DNA from: Lentinus brumalis
Taxonomy: Eukaryota > Basidiomycota > Agaricomycetes > Polyporales > Polyporaceae
Length of the DNA: 64,000 bases
Assembly (NCBI GenBank): GCA_001792895.1
Contig: MARA01000020.1
Location: 558,001-622,000, forward strand
Direction of reading: 5' to 3'
Part shown: one piece after another, positions 42,496-57,764 of the stretch
Layout of the letters: each line of letters begins with the position of its first letter
How positions within the stretch are numbered: the first letter of the stretch is position 1
Translations under genes and position numbers: made by a program
The notes under the pieces: generated by a model
The model's database searches: none
Told to the model about the DNA's origin: nothing
Seen by the model: only the letters and a program-made list of their open reading frames with translations

Positions 42496-43601
42496 ATGTC
42501 TCGCCGCGTAGCTATCGTTGAGGAGGAGTTCGACGATGACACCGATCTTCCCCTTCCCAACAAGCCTCTGCCAAATACCGGCGCACGGGGCGCCCTTCTC
42601 GAGGAGCTCGACTACTCCGACCACGAAGACGCACCGCCGGCACCGTTCAGGCCTACAGCAGGTCCAGCATCACCGTCCTTACCCCAGTTCAGGCCTGCAG
42701 GCGGAGACGGAAATACGGTGACGGATATCACTCCATACAAGAAGTACGTCCGCAAGTCTTGCGAGCTCTCGGAGGAGTTGCTGTACGACGGTAACGTGCT
42801 TCTGCAGATGGACATGCATCTACCCCATCTATATCGACGCGAAACGAGCGTGCGGACGCGGGGAACGGCGGATCGCTCGGGGGAAGAGCGTGTGGTGGCC
42901 GCTCAGCAAGGACATCGCGGACGCGACCAATCGTCTCGGCCTTGGGACCCTTCATGAGGTCCAAAAGGCGCATCCAAGAGACTGGGAGAACCCTGGACGT
43001 GTAAGGGTACAGTGGAAGAAGGATGGCAGGCTGGTGAATCCGGCGATCAAGACTAGTGAGTTCCTCAGTCTACCTCGCTCTTCACCTTCCCCATACCAGG
43101 CCACATCTCGCTGTATACATCGTCCGGCCGACCTACGCCCTCTCTCTCTTTGCACGCTATTCTGACTGGCTACTGCGTTGCTTACGCACTTGCAACGTAG
43201 AGAAGCAACTTCTGGAGATGATCTCAATCCAGATCCAGATGCTCAAGCCGGATAACGTTCCCAAGCCTCCATACGACGTGGATCCCACCCCGCAGGCCAC
43301 CGAGGCTCCCGCACCTCCGACTCCTGTGAAGGGCAAGCAACCCGCGAAAGCAGGATCCAAGGCGACGTCCGTGTCGAACACAACCATCTCTCCTCCTGAA
43401 ACGAAGCGCCGGCCGAAGGTCCCCTCACCACCGCAACCGTGGCCGGCACTCACGAGCAGGCTGTCGCCGTACTCTCCGGCCCTGCCGTCTGGTGTCTTGA
43501 TTGAGGCTGTAAAGGCGGGTATGAGTGCGCAAGAAGCTGCGCCTGGTATCCCTGGAGGCGGTGGCAAGGGGAAACGGAAGGTCGTGCGGGTACGAGGGTG
43601 A
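42496..43601 (+). CDS. Signal recognition particle subunit SRP19 (Sec65)
   Basis: RNA-binding SRP subunit needed for assembly of SRP54 onto 7SL RNA and co-translational targeting. Exons 42496-42743, 42808-43055 and 43201-43601 splice in phase to 298 residues. An acidic N-terminal extension (VEEEFDDDTDLPL) leads into the diagnostic SRP19 core split by intron 1: ITPYKK joins WTCIYPIYIDAKRACGRGER, then RIARGKSVWWPLSKDI, VQKAHPRDWENPGRVRVQWK. The C-terminal part is Pro/Lys-rich and ends with a basic GKGKRKVVRVRG tail, longer than in animals but similar to other fungi. Intron 2 is 145 nt. Divergently transcribed from the DUF4336 gene with about 310 nt between starts. Confidence 0.92.
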
Positions 43602-44300
43602 GCGGGTGAGCGGTTATTGCCGTCCGAGGTGTGCAGTGTATGTTACAGTATCTTCAATGAATGTAGTCTGCTGATCTTTTACGCCCGTGGCTGAGTACTT
43701 GCATCGACGCAGCATTACGGCTTGGGAGTCGGCGAGCTACGCTGGTCCCACATCAATCCCACCCCTTGACCACAGTCCTCCTAGGACCCGCCGTTTCTCT
43801 GGCGACGGGAGCGGAGTTGCTCTCCACGCCCAGCATTGGCCATAGGGCTGGAAGCTCTCCTCGGACCTCGTCTGTTGCTTCTCGCTCGACCTCCCAAGAA
43901 GCCAGTCAGCAGGATGTGAAGCTCGGCTCCGACAACCCCCTCCACTTCTCCTAAACTGTGTCCAACGGCTCCCTCGTCTTCGCTGGGAAAGTAAATTCCA
44001 TCGGGTCGACACACTCCCCTGACGTGGGCGTGGACATCGCGCAACAGGATGCCGGCGCACCACCCTGCCCGTCGTCTGGTCGCTCGTTGGGCGCCGCATA
44101 CAGAAAGCCTGCTACGGGTGCGTGAAGGATCGGTGTTGCGCTGGTTGCACTAGGGCCGGCTAGCCTAACCGCCGTCGCTTGTAAGCTTGGGTCACCCACT
44201 AGTCGGCACCGTGCTGATTCGCTGTTATATCCTTATTCTTGAGGTACCCGTACTGGCTTGCACGTCCTACTACTGATCCGTTTAGGGGCAGGCGTAACAC
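43602..44300. other. Convergent spacer between SRP19 and the F-box gene
   Basis: No gene recognised; short open frames only. Confidence 0.45.
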
Positions 44301-46341
44301 TCAGTAATAGATCAATTGATTAGGCAAGCTTTGCTGCAGGTAGTAAGCGTCGTCGTAAGTGACTTTCCGCTCAGCCCGACTCCCAGAGCTCTCGTCGCGT
44401 ACAAGAAACCGCCTCCAGCTCGACTCAGGATCCAACAGGGCAACGCTCTCTACCGAGGGTGCGAGCGACCTGGCGAGCGTGGTGGCGGCTTCCTTGAGCG
44501 TCCCTTGGACAAAGTCCTGTAACTCGTCACGACGGAAGTACATCCAGCCTCTTCGGGCGGGGTGCCGATTCGGAACGTCGTCGAACTTCATGTGCACACA
44601 CAGGGTGCGCAGCTGGGCGAGGGGAGCTAAACACTCGCCGACCATGCTCTGTCATGTACACAGCGCAATAAATGCCAAGCACGTCAGTGCTGAGTACACC
44701 ACACGCACAATTCTCATCTGCACGCACCGCAGTGACCCTATTTGTATTTGCGCTTGCGTCGGTGGCCAGCGGGCGGATTCTATGAATTTGCAGTTCGATC
44801 ATATGGGGAAACGCAGACGCGATATGCGACAACAAGGCTATCTCCTCGTCGTCCATCTCGTACTCGACGTGGAGGCTAGTCAAGTTGTGAACGCTCGTGG
44901 CGCACTTCAGCAGGATGTGAAGCATCTGCGAGGACGTGCGCAGCCGGTCCTCGGTCCGGTAGGGCCACGACACCATGACGAGCGGAGGCCAGCAACGTAG
45001 CGACAAGCTGCGTAGGGTCGGGTGCAAATGCTCGTATATCGCATCATCTGGTTGGGGGTGCGAAATGGTGAGATGCTCGAGCGCGGGCCACTGGAGCCGA
45101 TCTCCGGCAGTATATCCGATAGGCTGCACGAAGACGTCCACATTGCTAGCAGGCGGTGTGAGTTCCAGAGTGAGGGAGCGGAGGTTCGGCATCTGCGCTA
45201 TGAGGGAGGCGTACGGTCGTGGAGGAACTGTGAGATTCCAATGCTTACTGCGCAACGCGAACTCGCGCAAGTTGGGCCACTGGTTGCCCCTGATGAGGTG
45301 CAAGGGCGCACGCGTGCCAGGAAGGACGAGGACTGTGAGGGACTCGGCGAATTTGGGCAGTATGGCAGTAAGAACCTGCATCTCAGCAGGAAAGCTATCC
45401 GGGACCTCGATCGAATCCACTTCGTAGATCAATTTTGAGAGTGGGGCCAGGGAGTCCGTGGTACGCATATCCTCTACGTCGGCGGCTGACAGTCGAGCAC
45501 ATAAGAGCATGCCCCGAGATATTTTGAGCTCCCGTAGATGAGGTGTTGACAGAATGACCTTCAGAGCTGCCCAAGTCATGCCATGCATGGCTGGACCACG
45601 ACCGGTTATTGTAAGACTATACAGTTGAGGGGCATCACCTAGCACCCGCTCAAACAAGCCCGGGCCAAGAGAGCCGCAGACATGATGGCAATTGTTGGTG
45701 GACTGCAGATCCTCGTATTGATCGATGCAACTCCGCCGATCAAGGCAGCCGTCCAGGATAGAGAGCAATCTGCAGAAACGATCCATGTGAGCCAAATATT
45801 CCTTGCAAAACAGAGTGACTCCTATCCGACGTACCTGACGTGAGGTCCAACATGCGCAGGAAACCAGTGACTGTAGTGCTCGAAGGGGAACGTATCCGTC
45901 ATGCGCCAACTTCGGAACAGCAGCGGCTTGGATAGACTAAGGACGTAGCGGCACGTTGCGGAAAACGGACGTAGAGCACGTTGAGCTCTGAGCTCGTCCA
46001 GGACCATGAGGAGGACATCGATGCCCAGTCGACGTAGACTGCGCTCAGAAGTGTGAGTGTCGTGAGCAGCTAGCTGCTACGCGACTGATAACGTGTACGT
46101 ACGGGCTGTCGGACCCGATCGCGCTCGACATTACGTCGTAGTGTTCGAATCGACTCGGAGGCAACGCAGAGGAGGTTTCCGGGTCTCGAGAAGGTTCCTC
46201 CTCGTGTTCCGTGGGCGATGCCAGTGGTAGGATGGTTGATGAGGGTGCTGCGCCAACAGGTACGACGCTGGTGCCGCCCTCCTCCTCCTCCTCCAACAGA
46301 GGCTCCCCAGGCGTAACCAGGATTGGTGAATTTGATGACAT
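44301..46341 (-). CDS. F-box protein with leucine-rich-like repeats
   Basis: Predicted substrate receptor of an SCF ubiquitin ligase. Four exons (46341-46103, 46038-45835, 45769-44728, 44648-44301) splice in phase to 610 residues. An acidic Pro/Ser-rich N-terminus with a Glu run (LLEEEEEGG) precedes the F-box, formed across intron 1: LRRLGIDVLLMVLDELRAQR then ALRPFSATCRYVLSLSKPLL. The remaining about 450 residues contain irregular leucine-rich segments (PQLYSLTITGRGP, LRELKIS, MPNLRSLTLELT, LRSLSLRCWP, LTSLHVEYEMDDEEI), typical of the large agaricomycete F-box family. The last intron uses a GTGCGT donor and is 79 nt. The target is unknown. Confidence 0.85.
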
Positions 46342-47133
46342 GGGCCTTCGGGGACGATAAATATCAAGCTCTCGTAGATCGTGACGGGTGACTAGGACGA
46401 GACAAAATCTTCAGGCCTGTAGCGCAGTAGATGGTCACAGAGGATCGTAGTAGGGAAGGAAAGTCCGAGTCGTACATACTAGGGGACATAGGACGCTAGC
46501 AGGCGTCGAGTGGAGCAGTGAGCACTGCCACCAGGTTCACGGCAAGGCGGAAACAGATGGACTCCTCTAACCACTGAAGTACTGACGGGCGACCGTTCGA
46601 GGGCGTAGGACTATTTGATTCGTATGCGCCATGGCTCAGCTTGTCCAGCGTACCAAGTTCCAACGAACGACCTGAACGTTTGACCATGGAGTTTGCAGCA
46701 AGTTCAAACGACCCACACGTTCTGGTATACGTCCCAGCAAACGGGACTCCGTTCCATTTCATTGAAGCACGGAGGGGCAGCGTGGTAGGCAGTAACGCGG
46801 TAGATGAGCAGGTAGGTGGGGGTATAGGGTGAAGGGTAGCGTACGACAGCAGGGGTGGTGGGTGGGACAGCAGTAGGTGGTAGATGCGGTAAGATACAGA
46901 TACATGATACATGGTACCGATACACAGATGCGCATGAAAGGATGCTCGACGATCCAAAATGATGTGTGGATGGAGGGATGATGCTCCGAGAATAAGAACC
47001 CGAATAAAGAGAGAGGAAAGCAAAACGAGGACCGACGCTTGAAGCTTGAAGCGGCCGAAAGGAATTGAGAGTGCGATCGTCCAGGGAGAGCGAAGACTGA
47101 GGGGGGGCGGAGAACGGAGGCGACCTGCAGGGT
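46342..47133. other. Spacer between F-box gene and carboxylesterase
   Basis: Contains the promoter of the F-box gene and the 3' end of the esterase gene. A 245-codon open frame on the minus strand across the esterase end (46496-47233) is low in coding character and was not accepted. Confidence 0.45.
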
Positions 47134-49278
47134 TCAAAATCTTGTCCGCGAGTCCGCAGGCGGGCCATTGCACAGCTCGACCCCCAGCTTCTGGACAAGG
47201 CTCACCCCCAGCGGCTCCAACGCCTCCCTCCACACCCCCGTCCGCCGCCGCGCATTAAAAATGCTCATGCTCCGCTCGCCCGTCTCGCCCTCCGGCCCAA
47301 ACACGAACACGCGGTCCTCCCGCCACGGCGCCTCCCCGTACGCAAACGCCAGCCACCGCTCCTGCATCGCGTTCCGCACGCGCGCGTACGTCCAGTCGTC
47401 CACCACCGGCATCGCCCACTCCGCGTCGTACTCGTACGCGCACGTGCCGTCCGCAGAGCGCGGCGCGGGTATGCACTCGTCCGAGTCCGTGTCCGAGTAG
47501 TACCCGCCGTCTTCGCGCGGCTCGTAGTCGTACACGGACGTCGAGGGCAGCATGGGCAGCGGGACGTTGTCGAACAGGTACATGAGGTCGACAGCGTGGT
47601 GCGGGACGCCGCGGGAGGGGCCTTCCTGGTCGAAGACGTAGCGCCAGACGCCGTGGCCGCCGCGCTCACTGCGCAGGCTGCTCGCGACCTTTTCGGTGGG
47701 CCATGCGAACCGCGTGTCGTTGATGAGCTCCAGTAGGCGGTCTGGGAGCTCGTCCGAAGGGGTCTGTGCGCCGATGTCGTAGAACCGCAGGAGGGCGTTC
47801 GCCTTGTTGAGTGACTGGCAGATGGCGCGTATCCGCTTGACGGCACCGGCAGACGTCCAAAGAGAAGCGGGCAGAGACCATAGGAGCGACTCCGCGCCGC
47901 AGTCGCCAATGAGCACGGGCTGGTGATAGCGTGGAGGATGAGGATGTCTTGAGCGCGAGCGTGAGCGAGACTTGGAACGGAGATGGGGCGGAACCTTGAG
48001 ATGGTGCGAGTGTTCGTTGAGTTCCATGATCAAGCCGTTGCCTAGATGGTCTCCCGATGAGTGTCCAGAAGGCTCCGCAGCGTCGTCCACAGGTACCAGA
48101 GAGCCAGTCCAGGACTTGCGGAAGAAGAATCCGTCGTCGGTCGCGCGGACGCTCGGGCCGAGCACTACGAGCTTTTCGGCGTCCACCTGGCGCAGCTCTT
48201 CGACGGACTTTACGCGGAGCGCGCACATCAGCTTGCCCAATTGCCAGCCGGCCTGGTGCACGGTGGGCACTTCCAAGTCTACGATGGCGCTCTGGATGAT
48301 CGCGCGCTGGAAGAGCGGAGCAACCTCGTTCGCGGCGGAATGTAGGTGGCAGAGAATATCGCCTGCACCCGTGGATTCGCCGAAGACCGTCACGTTATTG
48401 GGATTGCCACCGAAGGGCTGGATGAAGCGATGCACCCACTCCATCGCTCTTCTCTGGTCCCACAGGCCTAGAACGACGACGTCAGCGTCGCTGGGAAAGT
48501 CGAGGCGGTGCAGCAGACATACCGTAGTTTCCCACTCCCTCGTCACCCGCAGCCTTGTTATCATCGCGCAAGGCTGGACTGGCGGCGAAGCCAAGCAAGC
48601 CCAGGCGGAAGCTAGACACAAAAATTCAGCCCCGCGCGTGGAGGAACTACGACGCAGTTGACGACGCGATAGAATAAGACCTACTTGATTGACACGACGA
48701 TAACGGGCTTACCACACTGTATGCTCTTCTGAACAAGAGGACCAGCGTCGCAGACCCAGTTCGCGCCGGAGCCCCGGTTCCCACCCCTGGTAGCAATGGT
48801 TGGCACACGTCTCCAACAGCTGGAAAGAGACGCACCCATGTATCCAGAGCATGACCGGGAAGTGGGAGTCAGGGGTCGCAGTTGCTGGACATGTAATGTT
48901 CAGATTGAGGCAGTCGAACTCGGACTGCTTGAGCGCCTGGTTGGGGATGCAGTCTTCGGTGAGGTTGAAGAGCTCCTCTTCGACGCTCTTGTATTGCGGT
49001 TGGGGGCATATTGGACTATTCCGAAGTTAGCTAGGTGGCTGTATGGGCGTCGTGTGAGACACGTACCCGTGGCGCGAGCAGTCCGTCTGCGGTGGATAGT
49101 GCGTGTACAACCTGGACTGGCGGAAGCGGGCAGGTATCGACGCGTACTTGATTCCGAGGTACTGATGCACGGCTGCGTCAGGAGTCGAGACGGTGTGCAC
49201 CACGCCGGTGAAGGTAGTTTTGAGGTCCTCGTGGAGGACGACGGGTTCCTGCACGTCGCCGAAGAGTTTTGCAATCAT
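47134..49278 (-). CDS. Type B carboxylesterase/lipase family protein
   Basis: Alpha/beta-hydrolase. Exons 49278-49067, 49015-48836, 48786-48685, 48611-48523 and 48467-47134 splice in phase to 638 residues. N-terminal blocks are VHQYLGIKYASIPARFRQS, CPQPQY and LFNLTEDCIPNQ, then the oxyanion loop IHGGGNRGSGANWV formed across an intron. The nucleophile elbow is GESTGAG with Ser226. The His candidate lies in GVPHHAVDLMYLFDN; the acid is probably the Glu of GDCGAESLLW. No signal peptide is visible, so it may be cytosolic. An arginine-serine stretch (KSRSRSRSRHPHP) interrupts the usual fold at about one half of the length, an insertion not typical of the family. The start MIAKLFG is the first Met before the conserved region. 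Confidence 0.85.
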
Positions 49279-54640
<5,362 letters not shown>

Positions 54641-55608
54641 GTCATCCTGGCATTATCCCTCTGTGAGAGGTGACTGAACCACATTCATAGCCCCAATGAG
54701 TGAATGGTCGTACGCCCCGGAGTGGCAGGTTGTATGCTTTCCCGACTTGTGGTGTATCAGTAGTTCCAGGGCCCGTCCTAGCCGCGCCCGGCGCTGGTTG
54801 TGGCGGAGGGTGTACTTATGTCTAAAGATGTGTAGTAGTATCGCCGTCGTTGTCCAATGTACCATGTGCTTTTAGAGCAGCTTTGCGAGAGAGCACGGCA
54901 GAACCCAAACGGCGCAGGCCGTCGCGCACGTCGGCTCCTATAGATACACCGTGTGCGTTAGACCATGTGCAAGGGGAATCAAATCCGTTTGGTATGTAGG
55001 GTTAAGAGCAATGTAGCGACTACTTACATGGAAAAGTCCGAGACTACATCGTCGGCACAGTCCGCAAGCTCACCGGTTCCCGAGATACGTCCTGGAGAAA
55101 TCTCCGCATGAGATCAGCTCGGTCACACAGCAGATCCCCGCCGTTGCGGCGCAGGCTTGATCGTCAGTTTGAAGGGACAGACTGTCGGTGAGTGTTATGT
55201 GACTACAAGGCCACCTTTGTAGCCGCGGCGGCGACTCCTCACCTTCACAGCAAAGTTCAAACGCATAACACCTCGGAGTGGGCGTCGGGACTTCTGCAAC
55301 GCGTGCCAGAAGTAGGAGGCAATCGTTTTCCATTGCCATTGAACCACTGGTCGTGAGGGGTGGGAGCAGTGCATGGACTCGACAAATCGTCACTTGCAAC
55401 CGGCTCAGTACAACTTGAATACATGTAGTCCCTGCCTCCTACAATCTCCTGCCTCGCGATATCTTACACATTTGCGCCGGCCTAAGCACTGTCAATAACA
55501 CGATCTTATCGAACAGCACAGTCATTGAGCGTACCTGTAGCGCTCTCGCAAAACCATATCGCAGTCTGGGTCATGCGCGTTCATCCAGTGATACGGCGAA
55601 CGGGCTGC
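54641..55608. other. Spacer between peroxidase and MYND gene
   Basis: Convergent 3' ends. No additional gene, RNA or repeat recognised. Confidence 0.5.
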
Positions 55609-56850
55609 TCAAGGGGCAGAAAACGCCGATCCCATGCTATAGGGCGGTTCTACCGGATCGGTCAGTTCCAAACCCTCCGATTGTGCATCTGGAACACGTA
55701 CCCCGTACTGACCAATTGTGATGCTGCGACAAGCGACCTCCGCAGTCAAGTTGTAGAAGAGGAGTATGAGATCCATGGGTGGCAAGTCAGTCTTGCGCCC
55801 AACACGCCTGAAGATCTCGAGATACAGGTCTGAATCCCAAGGGCTATCTCTGGTACCCTCGGAAGTCCATCCCCACACCTTCTTCGTGCTCGCACCTTCG
55901 TTCGGCTTGAGCATGATCGATCGCCCCGGGAATGCGAGCTGTGGGCGTCCTGGCGCCTGTCCGAGTGGCACGCCCTTGTTCGTGTACCCCAAGCACATAT
56001 TGAGCAGATCCTCGACCGCACCCCGTGTCGTCGGGTCCTGCAGATCCTCGGGCTCGCTGAGTTGTAAGATCGGTTGCTCCGCGGTGATCAAGCTGTGTGT
56101 ATTCTCGACAGCGAACAGCACTAGCAGCTCTCCGATGAAGCGGGACCCAAACTCAGCCCGGTGCTTCGCCTCCCTTTCCGCCATGGAAGCCTTTACGCCC
56201 GAGTGCCATTTCCTGGCGAAGGACGCGTTGTTCTTCAGACACTCTTCGAGGGACTGCAGCCGCCACCGCCCGAGTACCCATGCGTTCCAGGGTTTGGCTC
56301 GCGGGTTCTTGGAGCGGTGAGCTTCGAAGTGCATGACCATGGGGTCGCGACGGAAGGCCTCTGCACCCCGACCGCCCGCCGTGAGATGGACTGCAGCGTG
56401 GCACATCGTCTTAAGGGACCAGGCGTGTATGCTCATGAATAAGCTGAACCCCTGGAGCCCGACCAAGGGGACCTCAGAGGCGTCTGGTGCAAACGTTGGA
56501 GGCCCCTGCACTCCCTCCTGTCTGCGACGCGTCTCCTCCTCCAGTGCCTGGTGTATCGCCTTTGTGGAGTCTGTTTGCCGACAGACAAACCTGCGAGAGT
56601 AAGTCTGTCAGCGCAGGATCGGCATCATGGTCTTGAGATGCCCGTACCGATGAGTTTTCCAAGCAGCCTTCTGGCATTCCTTGCTACAGTACAGCGCAAT
56701 GTTGCACCCAGCACATCTCTGGAGCTTCCTCCCGTTGCCGCTGCGGGCATCGCAGACGTGGCAGCTATCGCGCCTCATGACAGTGACGGGCCCGTCGGCA
56801 TCCAAAAGATCAGCCGTATCGATGCCAGCAGCGTCGAGTATGGGGTTCAT
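55609..56850 (-). CDS. MYND-type zinc-finger protein
   Basis: Exon 1 (56850-56648) and exon 2 (56590-55609) join across a 57-nt intron to 394 residues. The MYND finger is complete: C30-x2-C33, C46-x2-C49, C55-x3-C59, H67-x3-C71, with the last Cys supplied by exon 2 (FVCRQT). The remainder is an uncharacterised C-terminal region common in agaricomycete MYND proteins: a helix HQALEEETRRR, then HAWSLKTMCHAAVHL, WNAWVLGRWRLQSLEECLK and a C-terminal half with LYLEIFRRVGR. Such fingers mediate protein-protein contacts; no SET domain is present. No localisation signal is evident. It is a single-copy gene in this window. Confidence 0.82.
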
Positions 56851-57764
56851 AGTGGCGCAGCAAAGAGTCAGACTGACCTGCGGTCGTGGGCGTGATGGAG
56901 GAGATCGACGGATAGGCTCCGAACCTCAGCTATGTACCCACGTCGAAGCCTTCTTGGTGGGTACATATAAGGACAGACCTTCTCATCTCCGGGCCCACTG
57001 TGACGCTCTCAACTCTCCGAGATGTAATCTTCGCAGAGTAGCATTTTCCCGCAAGTGTACATTGTAAAGGCCTATAAGTAACGTGAATTGAAAATAGGTA
57101 CGAGTATCGTTGTTTGGAACGAAGCTGATACCTCACCCTGCAGCTGCCCGAGGATGCGAGGTAGTAAACAGGTCGTTCCATGGCGGGTACGTCGTGCTGC
57201 ATGTACTGATCTATTAGATGGCCACGAGAGAGGGTGGAGGGGTCGGATACTATAAGCAACGAATAGGCCGTGTGCAAGAAGCAGCTGAAGTGGCTGTTCA
57301 GTACGTTCAGTAGTACTACCGTCGTGTGGTCTGACCATAGACTCTGGAGACGGAATCACACTGTCGCGGTGGCACGCGAGAGCATGGAACGCAAACCGCG
57401 CACCCTCTACATCTTTCACAGATGTGGTTGAGCGAGTCAGAGATGTTGTGGACGTACTGTACTCATACGGCTGTCTCCGCGAGGACCAAGTGAACATGAT
57501 TAACGTATACGGATGCATGCCGCCGCGGCGTTCCTTGACGGAATCCCCCCGCATTATTGGCCCCGTGGCGCGACTGCACCCCAGCATTCCCACCGATGCC
57601 AAAGCGAGGCATGAACGAGGCTAAAAGGGCGGTGGGAGCAGGTCGTGGACGAGAGAACCCGCGACGAGTCAATTAGTGCGCGAGCACGTGACGTCTCCTC
57701 TGCAGAGATTCGCCACGAGGGGCACTGACTTGGGTTTATAGCACCAGCTGTCGATTTTTTTCCA
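56851..57764. other. Divergent promoter region between MYND gene and SHMT
   Basis: Open frames such as minus 57072-57602 lack any domain. The region presumably contains both promoters. No clear TATA element was identified. Confidence 0.4.

Noticed and set aside
42744..42810. A 17-nt intron or frameshift in SRP19
   Set aside because: A normal 64-nt intron with a GTACGT donor at 42744 restores the ITPYKK-WTCIYPIY junction exactly.
46496..47909. Long open frames overlapping the 3' half of the carboxylesterase in other frames
   Set aside because: Their low-complexity Ser/Arg/Thr composition and lack of domains indicate they are by-products of GC-rich codon use.
56580..56650. Suspected frameshift at the intron of the MYND gene
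   Set aside because: Careful reading of 56581-56590 shows that the phase is correct and that the intron supplies the last zinc ligand in frame.
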